DNA of 26,379 nucleotides from Amoebophrya sp. AT5.2 (Eukaryota > Sar > Dinophyceae > Syndiniales > Amoebophryaceae). Location of the stretch: NCBI GenBank assembly GCA_005223375.1, contig RXOD01004194.1, forward strand, positions 1 to 26,379, in the 5' to 3' direction. The translations under genes and the position numbers were made by a program. This document shows, one piece after another, positions 17,577 through 26,379 of the stretch (positions are counted from its first letter, which is position 1; every line of letters starts with the position of its first letter). The notes beneath the pieces were generated by a model. The model did no database searches and had not been told where the DNA came from. It saw only the letters and a program-made list of their open reading frames with translations.

Positions 17577-20500
17577 CTACTTTTCCTTTTTTTTTTCTTC
17601 ATCTTCCCCGCTTCCCGAGGACCCTCGAGCGGGTTGCAGGCTCGGCCGATTCTTCCCTGGGTTCCACGGGACCTCCGGTAATGGCGTCAGAAACGGCATT
17701 CCGAAGTACCGGCATATTCGGCTGATCGTGTCTGCCGCCACCCACAGCACGCACAGCAGCTCCCAGGCGCACAGCAGGATCAGTCGCACGTCGTATTTCC
17801 TCCGCACCTCCCAGGGTGATCGGCGAGTGGAGTCGCCGAACGTGAGCTGGAAGCTGCTCGGTTCCCACGGGCGAACCCCGAACAGTTCGCACACGCCGTT
17901 GCTCAGCCACTGGGGCATCAGGACGAAGGCGGCGAACACATGGAGCGGGACCATGGTGAGGTGGAAAAGTGGGAACCGTACCTTGCATACGCCGGAGATG
18001 ATCATGCGCAGGGACAGGTCGGCTTGCGCCAAGGCCAGCACCAACAGCACGAGCAGCGGCGTCTCCGGGTACAGAGGACTTCGGTAGAGAATGATGGACA
18101 CGACGCAGTGCTGGTACACGGGGAGCAGGGTCCAGTGCGGGTGGCCGAGAGGATTGGCCGACGTCGTGCAACAATTGTCTTTGGTGTCCGAGCTTTCCTT
18201 AGAAGCTTTCACCTTCGAGGACCACTGGCGGTAGACGCGGACCAGATTGCCGGTCGTCATGCGGGTCGAGAAGCAAACGGCACCCATCAAAATAAAATCC
18301 TTCACGAAGACGCCGCCGGGGACGAAATCATGCAGCACCAATGAGCGGAAATACACCCGAAAAGCCGGCACCGCGAAAAGAATCGTGGTGCCGATATCTG
18401 TTGTGGTTTTTATTCTTCCCCTATTTCTGGCGTGTTTGTAGTCTTCAGGCACTAGAATGCCGCAGGCTGTTCTAGTTTTGCAACAAAATATAACAAACTC
18501 ACCGTGACGACGCAATCGCAAAAATGGCAGTTGCAGTATAGTTAGTCTAAGTACTGAGAAATTGCGCCTCTGTGCAGCCCTTCGTGTTTAAGATTCCGGT
18601 GTGGTAGTGCTCCCACTGCGCGGCGAAAAACGCGTAGTTTATCCCAAGGAAGTTCAGGAACCCCCACAGGCTCCAGCGCGTGTACGCAATTTGATCAAAT
18701 GCTTGCGGAAGCTCCCGCGTGCCGCCTGCTCCTCCTGCGGCTGCCCTACTACCTGCGTCCGCGGTCGTTTCTGGAAACAGCAAGGCGGTTCCCGCGGACA
18801 GTAGATCCGAGACAGAGGACAACTTCGTTGAAGCGTGTGTGTCTCCTGCTTCCGCCTCGACATCAAATCTCTCTGCCTGGTAGAAGCACATTTCACAGAT
18901 CATGCAGTTGAAAATGATGCAGACCGCGTCGCAGCCGTGGTCAAAGAGAGCTCCTAGCGGCGTCGACTGCTTCGTCAACCGCGCGAACCTGCCGTCCATT
19001 TCGTCCATCGTCTGGTAAATGAAAATCGCGACCGCCGCGAGCGCGTGGCAGTGCCACCGCTTGACACCCGCGAGTGGTCCTCCGGCTGCTGCAGCGCCTT
19101 CCTCTACTTGTTCCCGCTGCACAAGTACTAGATCGTCCTCCAGCTCCCACCCGTAGGCCCACATCATCGGCAGCACGCCGAGCAGGAAGAAGCACGCGCA
19201 GCCTGTGAAGGTCACTAAGTTCGGCGACACGGACGGCAGCTCGCTCCCCTTCACAGGCCCGGGGATCAGGGTTCGCGCGCACCAGAGCCACCAGGGATTC
19301 ATCGCCCGGTCCAACGCACTGCATTCGCCTGCGTGGCACTGGTAGTTCACCAGGTTCCGGATACCATTGGGGGTTATGTAGCCGCCCTCGGGCCCGCAGT
19401 CCCAGATGGACTCTGTGACGTCGGTCGGGTGGCAGTTCAGGCTTTTCGGCCCGTCGGCGAGTCTGCGCACCTGCGGCACGTATTTCACGATGGCTTTCTG
19501 TAAGGCAATCCGCCGCCGGTCGGCCGCACCCCACGTGTTGATGTAGAAGTAGTTTTGCAGCTGAGACGAGAGCGAGGAAGAGGAGGAGCCGTTTCGCGTC
19601 ATAGACGAAGAACTCGAATTCCTACTCGCTCTTGCAGCCTCTCCCTCCCGTCCTGCCTTTTCCGCCGAGTTGTAGGAGTCGCTCTCACTCTCGCTGTTGG
19701 CGGAGAAGCTTGTCCGCGACACCGTTCTAGTTTCGTTCTCCGCAGCGGAGGCCCGGGCGGCGTCTGCCTTGCCCGCGTCGTCCGTTAGTATCGTTCGCAT
19801 TTCCGCGGACGCTGCAGCTGCTGTCGCGCTAGCGGGGGAGGACGACGCACTATCGGATAGTGTCGGGGATGAAGCCGCGGCGCTCGTGTTTTTCCCAAAA
19901 CCATCCTCCCCACGACCATCACCCCCCATCCACCCACCGCTTTTCGCCTTCGACGGCGACGGCGACGACCACGACTTCGACGAGGACGCTTTCCTGCGGT
20001 AGAGTTCGTCCCGATACAGCTTCTGGTGGATGGCGTAGTCTTCAGCGACGGCCTCGCTCAAAGGCATGTCCAGGTGCAGCGACATGAGCGCCTGGACGTT
20101 CGCGGCGAACAGCTCCGGGTCGTTTCGTTCCCCTGCGTCCGGCTCGTACACGTCCAGTACCCGCAGCTGCACCCGGTTCACGAACTGGCAGCAGGTCCGG
20201 AACAGCAAAAAGTTCATGTTGTTCCCCCCGCACGCCTCGCCCGTCCAGCAGGGGTTGAAGTGGTGGTACGGAAACTTGAAGCACACCGGCTGCACGGCGG
20301 CCGCGGGGGAGAAGGCGCCCTTCTTGAACTTCAACATCGCGATGTTGTTCGTGGAGGTTCCCTCGGGAAAAATCATCAGCTGGTTCACCCAGTTCTTGTC
20401 CCGGACCCGCTTCTTGATCTCGTTCAGCGTGTTGCGCCGCGCCTCCGGGTCCTTCGTCACGATGATCGCCTGGGCGGCGTTGGCAATCTGCGAGAAGCCG

Positions 20501-21813
20501 TATGAAGGGACCAGCGATGGCAAAGTGGTATTAGTAGTAGCAACGCGGCTGGTTTCTCGCGGTCGGCAGACGATTGGCACTCCTGCGCCCTCCCTACAGC
20601 TGAAAACCAATCGCGAACCTGATCGCCATCCTTTGCCCTACTTTTAGGTCCTATCACCGTTCTACTTCTAAGTAGTCAGTGGCTTTGCCCTAGCGCTTCC
20701 CTCTACCTTCCGATGGCTCGTCGTTCTTCCGTGGACGCCACTCCCTACCCCCCACATAAGCGCATCTCCGAAACCGCCCGGGCGTTTCACACCCGACCGG
20801 TTCCGCGCGCATTAACCACGCACTCGCCATTGCTAATGCAATCCGCCACCTCATAAGCCGGGAAAGGCGAGGTTGTTCACGGTAGAAACAAAGCTGCACC
20901 CCCCCGACTGCAGGAACAAAAGCACCACCTCCAGCACTGCGGGGTGGTTGGCCACCAGGATCTTTGCCCGCCGCTTGTTGAAACTGCCGAAGCTGTCGAT
21001 GCGGAAGTAACCCAGCCAAAAAACGAATCCGCGCCCACAGAGTCCGCACATCGCCATCCAAAAACGGAACCATCTGCTCTGGTGCGCCCCAAGCACCGCG
21101 ACGCACAGGCACACAACGCCGAGGTTCAGGCACAGGATCGCGAAGAGGAACCGCGCGACCGCTATGCCCGTGACGGCAAAGAAGACCAGCTTGCACCGCT
21201 CGTAAAAGGTGATCGGCGTGTCGTAGTAAAACGCCGCCTCCTTCTCCACGCGCCGGACCCGTCTCCTTCGCAGCTCCCGGGGGTCTTGATGTGATGAGGG
21301 CGACAGCACTGTTGAGGCGCTATCGCTAACATTCTCCGACGTGGGCGTCGGCGTGGCATCGTCGCCCTTTCCCTGAAGCAAACTTTCCACCTCGGACTCG
21401 TCGCGGATCACTGGGATGAAGCGCAGCCCCATCATCGCGCGCCAGTTTTCCAGAAAGAAAAAAGAAAACTGGAACGCGAACACGAACATCACGTAGCGGT
21501 ACAAAAAGCTCGAACGCTGGTCCGGGACCGCCTGGCATAGGTTGGTGTGAGAGAATTGGAACTACGGTTCTTCGTTAAGCTAAAGTCCTTGGATGTTAAA
21601 GTCCTTGGATGTCTTTAATATGAAGATCATTTCAAGTACCTGTGCCCCCGTCTCTAGTACCCGTTGCAGCATGTCCGCGGTGACCTTGAGGAACTCCGGC
21701 TTGGAGATTTGGCCATCCCCATCCGTGTCCAGTTGCTCGAACAACGACAGCATCGCGGTCTCGAGATTAAAACGGGAGAAAAAAAACCCCGCACTCGCGA
21801 TCCAACCCTCCAT
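17577..21813 (-). CDS. EF-hand / LPCAT-like acyltransferase / choline-ethanolamine phosphotransferase fusion (copy A)
   Basis: Exons (minus): 21813-21640, 21531-20860, 20499-18555 and 18397-17577; 3612 nt, 1203 residues, phases close. Residues 29-40 (DTDGDGQISKPE) are a perfect EF-hand loop. Membrane segments lie near 69-86 and 172-206. The acyltransferase has motif I NHPAVLE (His254, Glu259; the family usually has Asp), FPEGTSTN at ~326 and FKKGAFSPAAAVQPV, most like LPCAT1/2. After a Ser-rich linker comes a CDP-alcohol phosphotransferase domain with the full DG-AR-G-D-D motif (~781-806, STPLGALFDHGCD), as in CHPT1/CEPT1, then several membrane helices. The C-terminus is KKEK, a dilysine ER-retrieval signal. 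Known family roles: re-acylation of lysophospholipid, and transfer of phosphocholine or phosphoethanolamine to diacylglycerol. Head-group specificity cannot be read here. The EF-hand exon joins in phase through GT-AG, but its frame is open upstream without an ATG, so earlier exons may exist. Confidence 0.85.
18398..18554 (-). other. Gene A intron 3, canonical, shared with paralogue B
   Basis: A 157-nt intron, GTACTTAG to ACAACAG, right after the TEAQFL segment. The same position and phase is split in gene B (23705-23936, donor GTACTTAC), so this intron predates the duplication. Confidence 0.8.
20500..20859 (-). other. Gene A intron 2, non-canonical and paralogue-specific
   Basis: A 360-nt intron with the coding-strand direct repeat CGGCTT at both junctions. 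Removing one copy gives NNLAFPGFSQIANAAQ, matching gene B, which has NNLAFTGFSQIANAAQ without an intron. No GT-AG alternative keeps the frame. The ends show a weak inverted similarity (TATGAAGG and TATGAGGT, each followed by AGCRATGGC). Confidence 0.8.
21532..21639 (-). other. Gene A intron 1, GT-AG, with 16-bp tandem duplication
   Basis: A 108-nt intron, donor CACAG/GTACTT and acceptor TGCCAG/GCGGTC, joining the EF-hand exon to the acyltransferase exon in phase 0. It contains two perfect tandem copies of TAAAGTCCTTGGATGT (21581-21596 and 21597-21612). Confidence 0.7.
21581..21612. repeat. Perfect 16-bp tandem duplication
   Basis: TAAAGTCCTTGGATGT is repeated exactly twice, end to end, inside gene A intron 1. 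It is a small local duplication with no assigned role. Confidence 0.92.
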
Positions 21814-22901
21814 TGCGAATCCTCGAAATCGATAGGAAAATAGCTGCCAATGAACGGCGGGGGTTTTTACAGCTGCAGATGTGTAGCTGCACCAGCACCG
21901 GGCCGTGGCGCTAGTAGTTGTGCATCTTCCAGGCTGCTCGTCAGTTTTCGCGCGCCGCGCGGCAGCCAGTCCCTAGCTTCCTGGTCGTGCAGACGATCTG
22001 TCATCGGAAGCCGACGAAGCATGACGGTCACGATGACGATACCAAGCCGCTACATGTTGGAGCAGAAGGAGTCTCGTTCGCCCAGGCACGATTCAATTTG
22101 AAACCAAAAGCAAAATACTCCACATACAGGGGGCTTTAGCAAATTCCTGGAATAAATGAGTCTCATCCCTCTGGTGCGCGATGACGTTAGTTTCGCTGCT
22201 TTTCGTTGATGAACTCTCTAGCTGTGGAAACAACGTGCATCGCGCGTATCTACTTCTTGCGAACTGCTAAGGCGATCTGAGATGAATATACCTGATGTTG
22301 ATCTGCTGTGCCCACGAAGCCGACACGTCGAGGAAGCAAGAAAGCCGAACGCAAACACGAAACTAACAATCACAGTGCTAGTGCTGCAGCGATTCAGCCT
22401 AGGACACAAACCACAACCGTGCCTTCGTTTTCGCGCACGCGCCTGTCCTCCGCGACGCGTGGCCTTACCATGTCCGATCTTGGTTCATGCCTGAGTGAGG
22501 CACTGGATCAGTCACCTGCTTGCGTTCGAATGAAGAAAAATGCTGCCCATATAATTTTCACAATCGCGTCTTTCTCTTTGTCGCGGGATCCGTCATCTTC
22601 ACCTTCAGTTTCGTGTTGTCGCGTCAGACCAGAAAACATGAATGCCATCATGATGCAGATCGACGCTGCAGCTCGTCATGCCGATGATCTATGGTGTCCG
22701 GTACTGGATCTGGATCTCGCCTCAACGTGGAGGCTCCCTCCTAGCAATCCGGTATGCTCAAGCGTGTGTTGCTTATTTCATCCCAATCTCACTGCTACTG
22801 TGCGTCGTTTTCGTCGACCCGAGCCGATCTTAAATCCCCGAGGTCACTCGTTCGTCGTTCAACGCAGAGCTCGGGATAATGTACTACATTGTCCAGACTC
22901 C
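21814..22901. other. Intergenic spacer and possible 5' exons of gene A
   Basis: A gap of about 1.09 kb between the end of gene B and the EF-hand exon of gene A. The EF-hand frame stays open upstream for 53 codons, to a TAG at 21975-21973, without an ATG. A second EF-hand or a further N-terminal exon could therefore lie in this stretch, but I found none. A 216-codon plus-strand frame (22308-22955) runs into the end of gene B and is not convincing. Confidence 0.45.
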
Positions 22902-25900
22902 TTATTTCTCCTTCTTCATTTCGCCTATCTCGCTCCCGGCCGACGACGCTGTTGAGGCTGTGGACACGCTTCCCAGGCTGGGTCTGCTTTTTCCCGGGGT
23001 CCACGGCACCTCCGCCAAGGGCATCAAGAACGGCAGCCGCAGGTACCGGCAGATCCGGCTGATCGTGTCTCCCGCCACCCAGAGCAGCGCCAGAACTTCC
23101 CACGCGAACAGGAGGAGCATCCGGATGTCGTACTTCCGCGCGCTTTTCTCGTCGGAGAGGACGAACTCAAAGCTGCTGGCTTCCCACCGCGGCGTCCCCA
23201 CGAACGTCAAGCACACGAAGTCGCTGAACCGCTGCGGCAAAAAGAGGAAGGCCGCGAAAACGAACAACGGTATTCTCGTGAGGTGGAACAGGGGAAACCG
23301 GATTTTGCAGATCCCCGAAATGATCATGCGCAGCGTCAGATCGCACTGGGCCAGTCCGAGCACCGCGAGGGTGAGGATCGGCGTCTCGGGGTAGATGTTG
23401 CTGTGGAAGAAGATGAGCGCGACGAAGAAGTGCTGGTACACGGGCAGGAGGGTGAGCAGCGGGTTGCCGAGCGCATTTCCTTTAGTACTTGATGTGCTTT
23501 TTTTCTGACAGGTCGAGGAGGTTTTCCACTGGGCGTATACCCGCCTGAGTGACCCCCTTATCACCCCGATGGAAAAGCAGACGCCGAAGACCAGAATGGT
23601 GTCCTTGAAGTAGACGCCTTTTTCAGAAAGAACCCCCGCCAGCACTCGCGTACGCATCCACTCGCGGAAAAAAGGCAGCCCAGTCATCACCATCATGAAG
23701 GAACCTGTGGGAAGGTGTCTTTGCCGAACAGGATGAATGTTGAAGTTGAACTTGTACTTGAAAAGAAAAATAATTAAATTAAACGACTATATGGTGTGCG
23801 AGTACAGCCCGACTCAGGCGAAGATGCATTGCCAAACGGCACTTAATACGGATCATAGGGCGCGGAGGCGGTGATCAGTGAAGCGCGGTCGTGATCATAA
23901 TCATTGGAACTCAAGTATATCTTTCAAAGTAAGTACTCATGAGCTGTGCTTCGGTGCAGCCCTCCGCGCTCAAAATGCCGGTGTGGTAGTGCTCCCACTG
24001 TGCGGCGAACATGGAGTAGTGGACCCCCAGGAAGTTCAAGAACGCCAGAAAGCCGGCTTGTTCAGCTACCGGAACCGGGACCTGGTAGCAACAGAGCTCG
24101 CAAATCAAACACGTGACCCAGACCGTGATCGCATCGCAGCCGTGGTCGAAAAGCGCACCTAATGGGGTGGACTGCTGCGTCAACCGCGCGTGCTTGCCGT
24201 CCATGGCGTCGCACGTCTGGTAGACCAGTATCGCCACCGCCGCGATGACGTGGCAGTGCCACCGCTGGATCACGTAGTTTTCCGGCGGTGTTTGTGGTGG
24301 CAAAAACCCCGCTGCACCTTCCCCGCCACCTACACCTATTCCGTCTTCGATTTCCCACGCGTGCGCCCACAGCATCGGGCACAGCCCGAACGCGAACATG
24401 ACGACGAAACCCACGAAAGTGACCAAGTTCGGCGACACCGTGGGGAGCTTCGATCCCTTCCGCGGCCCGGGGATCAGGTTCTCGGCGGCCCACAGCCAGA
24501 AGGGGTTCAGAACGAGGTCCACCGCCGAGTACTGCCCCGACACGTACTTGTAGTTTGCCAAATTCCGCACGCCGTTTAGCGTGATGTATTAGAGGAACAA
24601 AAAATAGTGAGTGAGGGTCGTGGTCTGGCTTTGTCACACGAGGGCTCTGCCCCCTCATAGCTCTGCCAAACTCTCTCGAATCAATGGACCCATCGGCAAC
24701 ACATCAGAGAACCTAACTGAATCTGAAGACGGAAGCAATATCTCGAGCATCCAAGGGTCTTCCCATCTTCAGGAGAGAGGACAGCCAGGCCAAAGACAGA
24801 ACTGATAGATCCTGGAGATCGGGTCGAGAAGCAAGTGGGAAACTACTGTTAGTCCAGTAAGCCTCCAGGGCCTTTCTAAATCAAGGGAGTGAAATGTGAG
24901 TGAGGGTCGCAGGGAAGGTCTGGCTCGCGCCGTATGGTGACAATGAATTCCAAACCTTGGGCTAAACTCATCGATCTTTTGCATCCTTAAATGTAGCCCC
25001 CCTCCCCATTCGCGGCGTCCCAGACGGATTCCGTGATGTTCCGCGGGTGCAGATTCAGCCCCTCCGGCCCGTCGGCGAGCTGCTGCACCTGGGGCACGAA
25101 CCGCGCGATGGCCTTCTGCAGGGCGATCCGCCGCCGGTCCGCCGCGCACCACGTGTTGATGTACACGTAGTTCAGGCTCTGCAACTGGGAAGAGAGCGAG
25201 GGCGAACTGCCGGCTGATGGTTGATGACCCCGCTGGTCCGATGGTCCGGGAGGGGTGGCGCCGTACGCCGCGGATGCTTGGTTGGGGGAGCTGTTGCTTG
25301 GGGGCGTGGCGTCGCCGTGTCTGGGGTGTTGCGTTTGGTCGAAGAGGGTTGTCTGCTGGTGGTCTGCCCCTGCCCTAGCAGAAGGATTATTGGGGCTGCA
25401 GGAATCCGTGCTGCGGCTCTCGTTCTCGTCGCTCTCGTCGCTGCCGCCAGACCGCTGCTTGGGAGGTGGGGACGGCGCGAGATCCGGCGCGCTACTGCTT
25501 CCTGGCGCAGCAGGAGCAGCGCCCACAGAAGACGGTCCGTCTGCCAGTGCGCGCACGTTCTCCGAGGACTCCTCCCTTCTTGGTGCGACCACCTCGCCCT
25601 TCTCGACCACGCAGCCGTGAGGATTTCCTCGCGCCTCGGCAGACGTCGAGGGGACTGTCGGGCGAGTACTAGAACCGCCGCCGGCGCAGCTTTTGTCTTT
25701 GCTTTTCCGGGCGTAGAGCTCGTCCCGGTACAGCTTTTGATGCACCGCGTAGTCCTCCACCTCTGCCTCGCTGAGAGGCATGTCTAGGTGCAGGGACATC
25801 AGGCAACGCACGTTCTCCGCGAACAGCTCGGGGTCGTTTCGCTCCCCCGCGTCCGGCTCGTACACGTCCAGTATCCGCATCTGCACCCGGTTCACGAACT

Positions 25901-26250
25901 GGCAGCAGGTCCGGAACAGCAGGAAGTTTATGTTGTTCCCCCCGCAGGCCTCGCCCGTCCAGCAGGGGTTGAAGTGGTGGTAGGGGAACTTGAAGCACAC
26001 CGGCTGCACGGCGGCCGCGGGCGAGAAGGCGCCCTTCTTGAACCTCATCAGCGCGATGTTGTTGGTCGACGTCCCCTCCGAGAAGATCATCAGCTGGTTC
26101 TCCCAGTTTTTGTCCCGCACCCGCTTCTTGATCTCGTTCAGCGTGTTGCGCCGCGCCTCCGGGTCCTTGCTGCTCACGATCACCGCCTGGGCCGCGTTCG
26201 CGATCTGCGAAAAACCCGTAAACGCGAGGTTGTTCACGGACGACACGAAG
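22902..26250 (-). CDS. LPCAT-like acyltransferase / choline-ethanolamine phosphotransferase fusion (copy B, 5' end outside window)
   Basis: Tandem paralogue of gene A. Exons in the window (minus): 26250-24991, 24583-23937 and 23704-22902; about 902 residues, phases close. The first visible exon starts after CCATAG with FVSSVNNLAFTGFSQIA, so the acyltransferase motif I and anything before it lie beyond the right edge. The acyltransferase part has FSEGTSTN, with Ser where gene A and most relatives have Pro. A long Ser/Pro/Glu-rich linker, unlike that of A, precedes a complete CDP-alcohol phosphotransferase motif (DAMDGKHARL, STPLGALFDHGCD). The last exon encodes membrane helices including MIISGICKIRFPLFHLTRIP and DTISRICRYLRLPFL, and ends MKKEK, keeping the KKEK ER-retrieval signal. 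The catalytic regions are very similar to A, so the duplication looks fairly recent or maintained by selection or conversion. Whether B also has an N-terminal EF-hand cannot be seen. Confidence 0.85.
23705..23936 (-). other. Gene B intron between TEAQLM and the last exon, canonical
   Basis: A 232-nt intron, GTACTTAC to CCCACAG, at the same position and phase as gene A intron 3. Removal gives TEAQLMSSFMMVMTGLPFF, a membrane helix aligned with that of A. Confidence 0.8.
24584..24990 (-). other. Gene B intron after GGYI, non-canonical and paralogue-specific
   Basis: A 407-nt intron with the direct repeat TACAT at both junctions. Removal gives EGGYITLNGVRNLANY, aligned with EGGYITPNGIRNLVNY in gene A, which has no intron there. 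No GT-AG pair keeps the frame. Inside, on the plus strand, GTGAGTGAGGGTCG and a nearby GGTCTGGCT occur twice (24608-24632 and 24894-24927), so part of the element is itself directly repeated. Confidence 0.8.
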
Positions 26251-26379
26251 CTATGGCGAGACCAGATGGTAAGTGAGTAAAGTGGTAAGTGATTTTTTTC
26301 GGGGGCTTTTCGGGGTCCCCGTCCCGCCGCCGCCCTTTGGTTGTCCTAGGAAGAGGTTGGCAATAAATCGCAACCCTGG
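26251..26379 (-). other. 3' part of an intron of gene B
   Basis: Sequence upstream of the acceptor CGCCATAG at 26251. It has no frame matching the acyltransferase N-terminus of gene A, so it is most likely intron. It contains TGGTAAGTGA twice (26267-26276 and 26283-26292, plus strand). Gene A is uninterrupted at this position (GGCSFVSTVNN), so this is another paralogue-specific intron whose donor lies outside the window. Confidence 0.6.

Noticed and set aside
17159..17602. Minus-strand open frame of 147 codons upstream of SPT16
   Set aside because: Considered as a 5' exon of SPT16, but the true first exon (16528-16307) matches the family and fits in phase. This frame overlaps the end of gene A in a different frame.
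20255..20859. Possibility that gene A is a pseudogene because the frame stops after NNLAFPGL
   Set aside because: The stop lies in an intron. Removing 360 nt between CGGCTT repeats restores a protein matching gene B, and the total length closes in frame.
22308..22955. Plus-strand open frame of 215 codons between A and B
   Set aside because: It overlaps the end of gene B on the opposite strand and lacks any domain-like pattern.
1..26379. Bacterial-type operon, promoters, ribosome binding sites or CRISPR
   Set aside because: The genes are eukaryotic families with spliceosomal-type introns; no array-like repeats or bacterial signals are present.

Overview
This is a nuclear genome window from a microbial eukaryote. 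My best guess is a dinoflagellate-lineage alveolate, most like the syndinian parasite Amoebophrya. The reasons are: (i) all eight genes I can support lie on the minus strand, head to tail, as in dinoflagellate unidirectional gene clusters; (ii) genes are close together and split by short introns; (iii) many introns do not start with GT and end with AG but sit between short direct repeats; and (iv) two introns of one gene are copies of the same element with terminal inverted repeats, i.e. introner-like elements. These traits are published for Amoebophrya, but the organism is inferred and not proven by a marker gene.

Layout, left to right (every gene reads right to left). 1-549: N-terminal part of an Ala-rich unknown protein that runs off the window. 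912-2591: unknown single-pass membrane protein with a coiled coil and a 30-bp inverted repeat inside its coding sequence. 3202-5308: four-exon coiled-coil protein. 6272-7327: orphan basic protein. 7801-10217: seven-exon coiled-coil protein whose frame closes exactly across all exons. 11148-16528: seven-exon SPT16, the large subunit of the FACT histone chaperone. 17577-21813: four-exon gene (A) joining an EF-hand, an LPCAT-like acyltransferase and a choline/ethanolamine phosphotransferase. 22902-26250: a 5'-truncated tandem paralogue (B) of the same acyltransferase-phosphotransferase fusion.

The gene models were built by hand from frame, phase and splice junctions. For SPT16, gene A, gene B and the 7.8-10.2 kb gene the exon lengths sum to whole codons, which supports the models. 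No tRNA, rRNA or CRISPR was seen.

The most interesting points are the lipid enzyme fusion in two tandem copies, and the intron biology. The intron that A and B share at the same position is canonical GT-AG, while the paralogue-specific introns that can be judged at both ends and lie within the aligned region are non-canonical and flanked by direct repeats. That pattern is expected if introner insertion continued after the duplication.
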